The notes beneath the pieces were generated by a model that saw only the letters and a program-made list of their open reading frames with translations, was not told where the DNA came from and ran no database searches. From assembly GCA_902729415.1 (NCBI GenBank), contig CACVCF010000334.1, positions 62,001-126,000 of the forward strand: a DNA stretch of 64,000 bases. The letters run 5' to 3'. How positions within the stretch are numbered: the stretch's first letter is position 1; each line of letters begins with the position of its first letter. This stretch comes from Terasakiella magnetica. Its GTDB lineage: Bacteria; Pseudomonadota; Alphaproteobacteria; Rhodospirillales; Magnetospirillaceae. The position numbers and the translations under genes were made by a program. This document shows positions 51,964 to 60,166 of this stretch, in pieces.

Positions 51964-53232
51964 ATGCATGATCTGAAGTCCATTCGTGACAACCCGGAGG
52001 GATTCGATTCCGGCCTCAAGCGCAAAGGCCTGGAGGCCCGGTCCGGCGAGATCCTGACCCTGGACGCCAAGCGTCGGACGGCTCAGACCGCGTTTCAGGA
52101 GATGCAGGCGCGCCGCAACGAGGCCTCCAAGCAGATCGGCCTGTTGAAGAAGCTGGGCCAGGATGCCGCCGCCCTGATGGACGAGGTCGCGGCGCTGAAG
52201 GAGCGGATTCCGGCGGTGGAGGAAGAGGACCGGGCCTTGGGGGCCGAGATCGAGTCCATTCTGGCCTCTATTCCCAATCTACCCGCCGCCGATGTGCCCG
52301 AAGGCCCGGATGAGAGCGCCAATGTGGAACTGCGCCGCTGGGGTACGCCCAAGGAATATGCTTTCCCAGCCCTGGATCATGACGTTCTCGGCACCAAGCT
52401 GGGGCTGATGGATTTTGATGGCGCCGCCAAGCTGTCGGGCGCCCGTTTCGTGGTACTGAAAGGTCCGCTGGCCCGGCTGCAACGGGCGATCGGCCAGTTC
52501 ATGCTTGACCTTCAGACCACCGAACACGGCTATACCGAGATGGACCCGCCGCTGATGGTCAAGGATGCCGCCGCCTTCGGTACCGGCCAGTTGCCTAAGT
52601 TCGGCGAGGATCTGTTCAAGACCAATACCGGCCATTGGCTGATTCCCACCGCCGAGGTGCCGCTGACCAATCTGGTGGCCGACGGGATTTTGGACGAGAA
52701 GGCGCTGCCGCTGCGCATGACGGCGCTGACGCCTTGTTTCCGTTCGGAGGCCGGGGCGGCGGGCAAGGATACCCGCGGCATGATCCGCCAGCACCAGTTC
52801 CACAAGGTCGAGATGGTTTCCATCACTCATCCCGACACGTCCGACGAAGAGCATGAGCGCATGACCAAATGCGCCGAGACCGTGCTGCAACGTCTGGGGC
52901 TGGCCTACCGTGTCATTGTGCTGTGTACCGGCGATATGGGCTTTTCATCGCGCAAGACCTATGACATCGAGGTGTGGCTGCCCGGTCAGGCGCGCTACCG
53001 TGAGATTTCGTCGTGTTCCAATTGCGGCGATTTCCAGGCTCGGCGCATGAAGGCGCGCTTCCGTTCCGAGGGCGAGAAGGGCACCCGCTTTGTCCATACT
53101 CTGAACGGCTCTGGCCTTGCTGTGGGCCGGACCCTGATCGCGGTGATGGAGAATTATCAGCAGGAAGACGGCAGTATCGTGGTGCCCGAGGCCCTGCGTC
53201 CCTATATGGGCGGGTTGGAGGTCATTACCTGA
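51964..53232 (+). CDS. serS: Seryl-tRNA synthetase
   Basis: A 422-residue class II synthetase. The N-terminal coiled-coil arm (about 25-105) binds the long variable arm of tRNA-Ser. Catalytic motif 2 is [20 protein letters not shown] with QFHKVEM, and motif 3 is [38 protein letters not shown] is a family-specific stretch. It charges tRNA-Ser and also tRNA-Sec where present. surE begins one base after its stop. Confidence 0.97.
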   Translation: MHDLKSIRDNPEGFDSGLKRKGLEARSGEILTLDAKRRTAQTAFQEMQARRNEASKQIGLLKKLGQDAAALMDEVAALKERIPAVEEEDRALGAEIESILASIPNLPAADVPEGPDESANVELRRWGTPKEYAFPALDHDVLGTKLGLMDFDGAAKLSGARFVVLKGPLARLQRAIGQFMLDLQTTEHGYTEMDPPLMVKDAAAFGTGQLPKFGEDLFKTNTGHWLIPTAEVPLTNLVADGILDEKALPLRMTALTPCFRSEAGAAGKDTRGMIRQHQFHKVEMVSITHPDTSDEEHERMTKCAETVLQRLGLAYRVIVLCTGDMGFSSRKTYDIEVWLPGQARYREISSCSNCGDFQARRMKARFRSEGEKGTRFVHTLNGSGLAVGRTLIAVMENYQQEDGSIVVPEALRPYMGGLEVIT

Positions 53233-53233
53233 G

Positions 53234-54016
53234 ATGTTTCCGCCGGTCACCGATCTTTCCGCTCTGCGTATCCTGATTTCCAACGATGACGGCATCAATG
53301 CGCCGGGCATCAAGGTGCTGGAGCGCATCGCGCGAACCATCTCCAAGGATGTGTGGGTGGTGGCACCCGAGCAGGAGCAAAGCGCGGCCGGCCATTCGCT
53401 CACCATCCGCCGCCCGCTGCGGGTGCGGCGGGTGTCGCGGCGGCGCTTCGCCGTGGACGGCACGCCCACCGATGCGGTGTTGCTGGGCGTTAATCTGGTG
53501 ATGAAGGGTAAAAAGCCGGATCTGGTGCTGTCGGGGGTCAACCGGGGCTCGAATCTGGGTGAGGACGTCACCTATTCCGGTACCGTGGCAGCCGCCATGG
53601 AGGCCACCATCCTGGGCGTTCCCGCCATCGCCTTGTCCCAGTTCATCACGCACCCTCATCCGGTCAAGTGGGGAACCGCCGAGCATTGGGCACCCGAGAT
53701 CATCCGCCGGGTGCTGGCGGTGGGGTGGGGGCGCAATGTGCTGATGAACGTCAACTTCCCCGATGTCGTGGCGTCGCACGTCACCGGGATCGAGGTCACC
53801 CGTCAGGGCAAGCGCAAGCTGGGCGACGAGATCGTCGAGCGCAAGGATCCGCGCGGCGAATCCTATGTCTGGATCGGGGCGCAGCGGGCGGAAGAGCGTT
53901 CGACCCCCGGCACCGATATCGAGGCGGTGTGCCGGGGCGCCATTTCGGTGACGCCCTTGTGCTTTGATCTTACCGACCGCGACGGCATGCGGGCGCTTTC
54001 CCTCGCCTTTACCTGA
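53234..54016 (+). CDS. surE: 5'/3'-nucleotidase SurE
   Basis: A 260-residue metal-dependent nucleoside monophosphatase linked to stationary-phase survival. The N-terminal metal site is ISNDDGINAPGIKVL, with VVAPEQEQSAAGHSLT and LSGVNRGSNLGEDVTYSGTV completing the active site. GVPAIALSQF is also conserved. It lies in the serS-surE-pcm-nlpD order seen in many proteobacteria. Confidence 0.96.
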   Translation: MFPPVTDLSALRILISNDDGINAPGIKVLERIARTISKDVWVVAPEQEQSAAGHSLTIRRPLRVRRVSRRRFAVDGTPTDAVLLGVNLVMKGKKPDLVLSGVNRGSNLGEDVTYSGTVAAAMEATILGVPAIALSQFITHPHPVKWGTAEHWAPEIIRRVLAVGWGRNVLMNVNFPDVVASHVTGIEVTRQGKRKLGDEIVERKDPRGESYVWIGAQRAEERSTPGTDIEAVCRGAISVTPLCFDLTDRDGMRALSLAFT

Positions 54017-54025
54017 GCCGATTTC

Positions 54026-54706
54026 GTGAGAAAGGCCGCCGAGCCCCGAATTATCCGCCTGTTGATGGAGCTGCGCCGCATGGGGGTCAGCGACACGCGG
54101 GTACTGTCGGCCATCGAGCGAGTGCCGCGCGATCTGTTCGTGGCCGATCCCTTTCTCGATCAGGCCTATGAGAATACGGCATTGCCCATCGGCTGCGGCC
54201 AGACCGTCAGCCAGCCTTTGGTGGTGGGCCTGATGAGCGAGGCCCTGGATGTGGGCGAGCGGATGAAGGTGCTGGAGGTCGGCACCGGTTCGGGCTATCA
54301 GGCTGCGGTTCTGGCCCATCTCTGCCGCCGCCTCTATAGTGTCGAGCGCCATAAGCCGCTGTTGCTTCAGGCCGAAGAGCGCTTTAAGCGCCTGCGCCTG
54401 CACAACATTACCGCCCGCGTCGCCGATGGCTCACGCGGGTGGCCGGAACAAGCGCCCTTCGACCGCATCATGGTGACGGCGGCAGCGCCCGATATCCCCC
54501 CCGCTTTGGTCGAGCAACTGAAGCCCGACGGCATCATGGTGCTGCCCTTGGGGGATGTCGGCGGTCAGGATCAGGAGCTGGTCCGCATTACCAAGACCGA
54601 TCGTGGTATCGACATTCATCCCTTCCTGCCGGTACGTTTCGTTCCCCTGGTCGAAGGTTTGCCCGAATCTCCCGCCATTGCCCCTCCGGCCCGCCCGCGA
54701 TTATAG
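54026..54706 (+). CDS. pcm: Protein-L-isoaspartate O-methyltransferase
   Basis: A 226-residue SAM-dependent repair enzyme that methylates isoaspartyl residues in aged proteins. Motifs: VPRDLFVADPFLDQAYENTA, LPIGCGQTVSQPLVVGLMSE and the SAM-binding VLEVGTGSGYQAAVLAHLC. FDRIMVTAAAPDIPPALVEQL is the post-I region. The GTG start at 54026 lies nine bases after surE. The nlpD-like lipoprotein gene follows by eight bases. Confidence 0.95.
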   Translation: MRKAAEPRIIRLLMELRRMGVSDTRVLSAIERVPRDLFVADPFLDQAYENTALPIGCGQTVSQPLVVGLMSEALDVGERMKVLEVGTGSGYQAAVLAHLCRRLYSVERHKPLLLQAEERFKRLRLHNITARVADGSRGWPEQAPFDRIMVTAAAPDIPPALVEQLKPDGIMVLPLGDVGGQDQELVRITKTDRGIDIHPFLPVRFVPLVEGLPESPAIAPPARPRL

Positions 54707-54714
54707 TGGCCGTC

Positions 54715-55758
54715 ATGAGGTACGCCCCACATCATCTGGTTATAATTCTGCTCGGATCGGGGCTGCTGGCGGCGTGCGAGCCCACGTGGAATTCCCAGAC
54801 CCCCGTCACCCACAATCAAAGCGGGCCGCTTCATGTTCAGCGCCCCGCCGCCGTGACCGTCTATGCCGGAGACACGGTCTATTCCATCGCCCGGCGCTAT
54901 AACCTGTCGGTCCGCGAACTGATCGAGGCTAATGCCCTTCAGCCGCCCTATCAGCTCTCTCCCGGAGCCACCCTGCGGCTGCCCGGCGGTGGTAATGATT
55001 ATGTGGTGCAGAAGGGCGATACCCTGTCGGTGCTGGCCCGGCGGTTCAAGGTGGATTTCAACTCTCTGGCCGCCATCAACAAGAAGCGTCCGCCTTATGT
55101 CTTGCAGGTGGGAGAGCGCCTGACCCTGCCGGGAGCATTCAACACTCCCCAGGGCGTGACTGCCGCCAAATCCGGGAGTGCGAGTCCTGCGGGTATCGTG
55201 GTTGCATCGCCCAATGCCACTGGAACAAGAACCGCAGAGGGACCGCCGCCATCCACATCTTCGCCGCCATCCCCTGGAGCACCGGTGCCGCCTTATTACG
55301 CCCAGCCCGTGCCATCTCCGGCTTTGGCCAACACTTTGCCACCATTGCCGCCCGCACGGGCCAGCGGCACCTTCTTGTGGCCGGTGAGGGGCGAGCGGCT
55401 GGCCGAGTTCGGGCCGCTGCCGGGCAAGGGCCAGCACAATGACGGCATCAATATCGCCGCTTCCAAGGGGAGCCCGGTGCGGGCTGCCGAGAACGGCGTC
55501 GTCGCCTATGTGGGTAATGAATTGAAGGGCTTTGGCAATCTGCTGCTGATCAAGCATGCCGATAACTGGGTTACCGCCTATGCCCACAATGATCAGCTTC
55601 TGGTCAAACGCGGCGATCAGGTCAAACGCGGCCAGACCATCGCCACGGTGGGCAGTTCGGGCAGCGTCACCACGCCGCAACTGCACTTCGAGATTCGCCG
55701 CGGTACCGAAGCGGTCAATCCGGTGGACTTCCTTCAGGATAAGGTCGCCCTGAACTAG
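54715..55758 (+). CDS. NlpD/DipM-like LysM-M23 lipoprotein
   Basis: A 347-residue lipoprotein with lipobox LLAAC (Cys21). Two LysM repeats (about 44-92 and 97-142) bind peptidoglycan, a Pro/Ser-rich linker follows, and the C-terminus is an M23/LytM domain (about 225-345). The LytM zinc site is degenerate: the HxxxD position reads HNDGIN and the final HxH reads QLH, so it is probably not an active peptidase but an activator of a cell-separation amidase, as NlpD and EnvC are. It ends the serS-surE-pcm-nlpD run. The in-frame extension upstream lies within pcm, so the ATG at 54715 is chosen. Confidence 0.9.
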   Translation: MRYAPHHLVIILLGSGLLAACEPTWNSQTPVTHNQSGPLHVQRPAAVTVYAGDTVYSIARRYNLSVRELIEANALQPPYQLSPGATLRLPGGGNDYVVQKGDTLSVLARRFKVDFNSLAAINKKRPPYVLQVGERLTLPGAFNTPQGVTAAKSGSASPAGIVVASPNATGTRTAEGPPPSTSSPPSPGAPVPPYYAQPVPSPALANTLPPLPPARASGTFLWPVRGERLAEFGPLPGKGQHNDGINIAASKGSPVRAAENGVVAYVGNELKGFGNLLLIKHADNWVTAYAHNDQLLVKRGDQVKRGQTIATVGSSGSVTTPQLHFEIRRGTEAVNPVDFLQDKVALN

Positions 55759-55815
55759 ATATTTCGTATTGACCGCGCCGGGCCAACAGCACACGCTATC
55801 CCTAAATAAAAACGA

Positions 55816-55843
55816 CCGTTCAGAAAAAAACTATATCGAACGG
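55816..55843. promoter_or_regulatory. Inverted repeat upstream of the globin receptor gene
   Basis: CCGTTC, 16 AT-rich bases, GAACGG: a perfect six-base inverted repeat 30 bases before the start codon. It could be an operator or a leader hairpin. The surrounding 55759-55873 gap is AT-rich and probably contains the promoter, but no hexamer pair has good spacing. Confidence 0.35.
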
Positions 55844-55873
55844 CATGAGGGATGTGCTTGGAAGGAGATCCGT

Positions 55874-58018
55874 ATGGCGAACGACGACGAATCCGGTCCC
55901 AGCAATGGGGACCGGCTTAAATTTCTGCGAATCGATGATTCCGCAATCAGGGCCATGCAGAATGCCGGCTCGGTCATCGATAGAGCGCTGCCTGGTATTG
56001 CCGATGCGTTTTATGCCCATTTGCTGGAATGGCCGCAGCTTAGCGCCATCCTAGGCGGCGGCGCCAAGGTTCCCCATCTCAAAAACACCCAGCAGGCCCA
56101 TTGGCGGTCGCTGTTTTCCGGCCGTTTTGATGACGAGTATTTCGAAAACGCTCAGCGCATTGGTGCCACGCACGAGCGGATCGGCCTTGCGCCTAACTGG
56201 TATCTGGGCGGCTACGCCTTCATCTTGGAAAAGCTGATTACCCATCTGCACGGTCGGGTGGATAAGTCCGACTTCCCGCATTTGGTCGGCGCCATCCTCA
56301 AGGCCGCTTTCCTCGACATGGACCTTGCCATCGACACCTATATCGAGCGGGGCGAGGCGGGGAAGATGAAGCGCGAGATGCTGGCGCTGTCCGAGGCGGT
56401 GGATTCAGAAGTGGGGGTCACCGTCGGCGATATCGAAAAGCAGGTGGGGCGTCTGATCGCGGGCGCCAACGAACTCAATGAAGTGGCCTCGACCCTGAAG
56501 ACCATGGCCGAGGCGGTGGCGAATGCGGTGTCGGTGACCAGCGAGAATGTCCAGACCGTGGCGGGTGCCACCGGGGCGCTTGAAGATACCTCGCGCCATA
56601 TTTCCACCAAGGTCCACAGTACGTCGCGTCTGACCGAAGCCGCACGGCTTAAAATGCAGGAAGCGGGTGGCACGGTGGAAGGGCTCAAGGAAGCTACCGG
56701 CCGTATCCGCGATGTGGTTCGCCTGATCCAATCCATCGCGGGCCAGACCCGCATGCTGGCGCTCAATGCTACTGTCGAGGCGGCTCGGGCGGGAGAGATG
56801 GGCAAGGGCTTTGCCGTGGTGGCCGATGAGGTCAAGCGGCTGGCCAAGCTGACCGAGGAAGGAATCCGCGGCGTCAACGCCCAGGCCCACGCCATCGGCC
56901 AGGCCACCGACAAGACGGTGATCATGGTCGAAGAGGTGACGGTCTCCATCCACGACATCAATGCTATCGCCCACGAGGTCAACCAGGCCAGCGAGCAGCA
57001 GTTGCGCGCCACCGCTGAAATCAAGGGCAGCGCGGGCGAAGCTGCTGACCATACCAACACCGTTTTCGGCCATGCCCAATCGGTGCTGCAACAGGCTGAG
57101 CGCACGGGGGTGACCGCGAAACGGGTCAACGATCTGTCGGCGGTGGTCCAGCGCGACGTCAGTGACCTGCAACGGCGGCTGAACATCATTTTGCGCTCCT
57201 CGGTCGCGGGTGATCGCCGCGCGGTTCCCCGGGTTCCGGTGGCCGTGGCCTATACCGGGCGAATTGGCACCACCGAGATCAAGGGGCAAACCGGTGATTT
57301 GTCAGTACGGGGGACTGTCCTGGCGGGGTTGAACTCGCCAACCCTGATCGGCAGTGGCGGAACCATCCGCCTTGATGGTGTCGGCGAGCTGTCCTGTGAG
57401 GCGGTCGCGTCCAGCTTTCTTGGTCTTCACGTCCGGTTCCGCGATATCGGCGCCAATGAGACCGAAGCCATCAAGGCCGCCCAGCAGAAGGCGAGGGAGG
57501 ACGAGGCCCCCTATGTCGCCCTGGTCTGCACCACTGCCGCCAAGGTGTCGGCGGGGTTGGAAAAGATGCTGCGGGAGGGAGCGATCACCGAAGCCGATCT
57601 GTTCGATACCCACTACACCCCCATTGCCGATACCGATCCCCAGCAATTCATGGCCAAGCACACCCCCATCATGGACAGGCTGATGCCGGACCTGACCGAA
57701 GATGTGCTGGGGCGGGACAACCGTATCGCCATTTTGTGCGCCGCCGACCGCAACGGCTATATCGGCACCCACAACAAGATCTATTCCCAGCCGCAACGGC
57801 CCGGTGAAAAGGTGTGGAACACCGCCAATGCCCGCAACCGCCGCATCTTCGACGACCGTGCCGGTCTGGTGGCGGTGCGCAACACCAAGCCCTTCGTGGT
57901 GCAGACCTATGCCCGCGACATGGGGGGCGGGAATTTCGTCGTCTTGAAGGAGACCGACGCTCCCATTATGGTCAATGGCAAGCATTGGGGCGCCATGCGG
58001 TTGGCGATCAAGCCCTAA
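55874..58018 (+). CDS. Soluble globin-coupled chemotaxis receptor with PilZ and Cache-like domains
   Basis: A 714-residue receptor with no transmembrane segment. Residues 15-165 are a sensor globin; the proximal heme His101 is in IGATHERIGLAPNWYLGGY, as in HemAT. Residues 200-435 are the methyl-accepting signalling helices with hairpin tip DVVRLIQSIAGQTRMLALNA and EAARAGEMGKGFAVVADEVK. A PilZ domain (about 446-540) has both c-di-GMP motifs, RAVPR (449-453) and DLSVRG (475-480). The C-terminus (about 545-714) is a Cache/PAS-like cytoplasmic domain seen at the end of many Rhodospirillales receptors. ATG at 55874 has AAGGAG seven bases upstream. No che genes are adjacent. Confidence 0.9.
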   Translation: MANDDESGPSNGDRLKFLRIDDSAIRAMQNAGSVIDRALPGIADAFYAHLLEWPQLSAILGGGAKVPHLKNTQQAHWRSLFSGRFDDEYFENAQRIGATHERIGLAPNWYLGGYAFILEKLITHLHGRVDKSDFPHLVGAILKAAFLDMDLAIDTYIERGEAGKMKREMLALSEAVDSEVGVTVGDIEKQVGRLIAGANELNEVASTLKTMAEAVANAVSVTSENVQTVAGATGALEDTSRHISTKVHSTSRLTEAARLKMQEAGGTVEGLKEATGRIRDVVRLIQSIAGQTRMLALNATVEAARAGEMGKGFAVVADEVKRLAKLTEEGIRGVNAQAHAIGQATDKTVIMVEEVTVSIHDINAIAHEVNQASEQQLRATAEIKGSAGEAADHTNTVFGHAQSVLQQAERTGVTAKRVNDLSAVVQRDVSDLQRRLNIILRSSVAGDRRAVPRVPVAVAYTGRIGTTEIKGQTGDLSVRGTVLAGLNSPTLIGSGGTIRLDGVGELSCEAVASSFLGLHVRFRDIGANETEAIKAAQQKAREDEAPYVALVCTTAAKVSAGLEKMLREGAITEADLFDTHYTPIADTDPQQFMAKHTPIMDRLMPDLTEDVLGRDNRIAILCAADRNGYIGTHNKIYSQPQRPGEKVWNTANARNRRIFDDRAGLVAVRNTKPFVVQTYARDMGGGNFVVLKETDAPIMVNGKHWGAMRLAIKP

Positions 58019-58056
58019 CGCCATCTTTTGATACGGGTCTGGAAGGAATGCGGTGA

Positions 58057-58704
58057 ATGGCGGCGGAGACGGTGATTGCGGCCATTCGGCGTATTTACGA
58101 GCAGTTTGATGCCTTGGCCGAGACCCTGCCCAAGGAGATTACGGTCGAAGGCGAGGTCCGTGCCTTGGCCTGCAAGGTGGGATGTACCGCCTGCTGTCAC
58201 CAATCGGTCAACGTGACGGCGGGCCAGGTAATGGTGGTGAAGGCGTATATCTTGCGCCATCTCAAGGGCGATCTTCCTAAGATCGCCTCCCGCCTTCGCC
58301 ATACCCGCAAGGGCTTGGGCGAAACCATGGGGGCCGTGGGTGTGCGCTGCCCGCTGCTGGACCAGGAGGGCGGCTGCACGGTCTACGAGGCCCGCCCTTT
58401 AAGCTGTCGGGCCTTCAATTCCTTTGATCGCGGCGCCTGCGAGGCCAGCTTTCTCGGCCAGGATGAAAAACGCCAAAGTGTGACTCTGAGTAAACTGCTG
58501 ACGCTGCGCTCCGACGCGACCAAGGCCATCCTCCAGACCGAGCTTGCCGCTGGTATCGCCGCCTTTCGTCAGCACCGTATCAACGCCGAAGGGCAAATCC
58601 CTAATTTCGAGTTGGTCCGTTCCCTGACCACCGCCCTTCAGGACGATGATTTCGAACAGAAGTGCATGGGAGGACAGGTGCTTCTTCAGGATCTGAAGCG
58701 GTAG
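58057..58704 (+). CDS. YkgJ-family cysteine-cluster protein
   Basis: A 215-residue protein of the YkgJ/Fli-B-like cysteine-cluster family, thought to bind zinc or an Fe-S cluster. Cys residues lie in ACKVGCTACCHQ (39, 43, 46, 47) and VRCPLLDQEGGCTVYEARPLSCR. The remainder is helical. It starts 38 bases after the globin receptor on the same strand and may be co-transcribed with it. The stop abuts the converging DUF815 gene. Function unknown. Confidence 0.82.
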   Translation: MAAETVIAAIRRIYEQFDALAETLPKEITVEGEVRALACKVGCTACCHQSVNVTAGQVMVVKAYILRHLKGDLPKIASRLRHTRKGLGETMGAVGVRCPLLDQEGGCTVYEARPLSCRAFNSFDRGACEASFLGQDEKRQSVTLSKLLTLRSDATKAILQTELAAGIAAFRQHRINAEGQIPNFELVRSLTTALQDDDFEQKCMGGQVLLQDLKR

Positions 58705-59559
58705 CTACAGCGTCTTTCCCAAACGCCCGGCCAGATCCTGGATGAATTGCCAGGCGACACGGCCCGAACGCGAGCCGCGGGTGACGGCCCACTCATTGGC
58801 CTCGCGGTGCAGTTCCTCCACCGTGATCGGCAAATGGTAATGGGCGACATAGCCCTCGACGATGGCGAAGAAGGTATCCTGCGCCACGTGATGGAAGCCC
58901 AGCCACAGACCAAAGCGATCCGACAGCGAGACCTTTTCCTCCACCGCTTCGCCGGGGTTGATGGCAGTCGAGCGTTCGTTGTCGATCATGTCGCGGGCCA
59001 TCAGGTGACGGCGATTGGAGGTGGCATAGAACACCACATTGCCCGGACGACCTTCGATGCCGCCCTCCAGCACTGCTTTCAGCGATTTATAGGCGTCATC
59101 TTGGGCATCAAACGACAGATCGTCGCAGAACAAAACACAGCGGCGGCCGCTGTCTTTCAAAATGCGCAGGCAGCGGGGCAGGGAGGGAATATCCTCGCGG
59201 TGAATCTCCACCAGCACCAGGGAATGAGCCGCCTCGGCATTCAAGGTGGCGTGAACCGCCTTGACCAGTGAGCTTTTTCCCGTGCCACGCGCCCCCCACA
59301 ACAGGGCGTTGTTGGCGGGCAAGCCCAAGGCGAAGCGGCGGGTGTTGTCCAACAATTGCTCGCGCTGACGCTCAATCCCCTGCAACAGCCCGATGTCCAC
59401 CCGGTTGACGTCGGCCACCGGTTCCAGCCGGTCCGGGTCCGCATACCACACAAAGGCGTCGGTGGCGGCCAGATCAGCGGTAGCGGGCGGCGGTGGCGCC
59501 ATGCGCTCCAGGGCGTCGGCGATGCGGTTAAGGGCGGCGAAGGCGTCGTTATAAGGCAT
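58705..59559 (-). CDS. DUF815 AAA-type ATPase
   Basis: A 284-residue P-loop ATPase. Walker A is LLWGARGTGKSSLVKAVHA, Walker B is RCVLFCDDLSF, and the sensor Asn/Arg region is VVFYATSNRRHLMARDM. It matches DUF815, a family related to the AAA+ superfamily with no settled role. ATG at 59559 gives the usual N-terminus MPYNDAFAALNRIADAL; the longer frame runs through the yajC promoter. It is divergent from yajC. Confidence 0.85.
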   Translation of the reverse strand: MPYNDAFAALNRIADALERMAPPPPATADLAATDAFVWYADPDRLEPVADVNRVDIGLLQGIERQREQLLDNTRRFALGLPANNALLWGARGTGKSSLVKAVHATLNAEAAHSLVLVEIHREDIPSLPRCLRILKDSGRRCVLFCDDLSFDAQDDAYKSLKAVLEGGIEGRPGNVVFYATSNRRHLMARDMIDNERSTAINPGEAVEEKVSLSDRFGLWLGFHHVAQDTFFAIVEGYVAHYHLPITVEELHREANEWAVTRGSRSGRVAWQFIQDLAGRLGKTL

Positions 59560-59653
59560 GATGCGGGTCCGGTCCGGGTCGAAAAGCGGGGCCGAAAAGC
59601 CTATCACTTCCGGGCTTTGGGCGAAACGATTCGAAAAAGAGGCCACTTGCCGT

Positions 59654-59681
59654 TTGCAACATGGCGTGGGACCGCTATATT
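59654..59681 (+). promoter_or_regulatory. Sigma-70-like promoter for yajC-secDF
   Basis: TTGCAA (-35), 16 bases, TATATT (-10), ending 41 bases before the yajC ATG. Good hexamer matches in an otherwise GC-rich region. Confidence 0.6.
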
Positions 59682-59722
59682 CCCGCTGCATTCGTCCGGT
59701 GGATAGCCCCAAGGAGACTAAG

Positions 59723-60118
59723 ATGTTCGTGTCGCCCGCCTTCGCTCAGACCGCTTCCGCAGGTATTGGCGCCTCCATGGGCGATTTCCTGCCTCTGGTT
59801 ATGATCTTTGTGGTGTTCTACTTTCTGCTGATCCGCCCGCAGCAGAAAAAGATGAAGCAGCATAAGGAAATGCTGGGCCAGATGCGCCGTGGCGACCGGG
59901 TTCTGACCGCCGGCGGTATCCTGGGGACCGTGAACAAGCTGGTCAATGACACCGAAGTGGTGGTCGAGATCGCCGAAGGCGTCCGGGTCCGCGTTCTGCG
60001 CGCCACCATCTCCGAGATCGTCAGCAAGACTGAGCCGGTGGCTGCGGCCAAGGACGACAAGACCGACAAGGCCGAGGCCGAAAAGGTCGCCGACAAGCCT
60101 GCCGAGAAGCAGTCTTAA
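59723..60118 (+). CDS. yajC: Sec translocon accessory subunit YajC
   Basis: A 131-residue single-span inner-membrane protein that associates with SecDF and the Sec channel. One transmembrane helix (FLPLVMIFVVFYFLLI) is followed by RPQQKKMKQHKEML, the family signature, and MRRGDRVLTAGGILGTV. The C-terminal tail is a charged, Lys/Ala-rich region. The ATG is preceded by AAGGAG. secD and secF follow. Confidence 0.96.
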   Translation: MFVSPAFAQTASAGIGASMGDFLPLVMIFVVFYFLLIRPQQKKMKQHKEMLGQMRRGDRVLTAGGILGTVNKLVNDTEVVVEIAEGVRVRVLRATISEIVSKTEPVAAAKDDKTDKAEAEKVADKPAEKQS

Positions 60119-60166
60119 ACCTTCGGGTATTCATCCAGGATTTTAACTTCACGGGACCGGGGCGCG

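Noticed and set aside
53225..55794. Long minus-strand frames across surE, pcm and the NlpD-like gene
   Set aside because: Shadows of conserved + strand genes with no recognisable domains.
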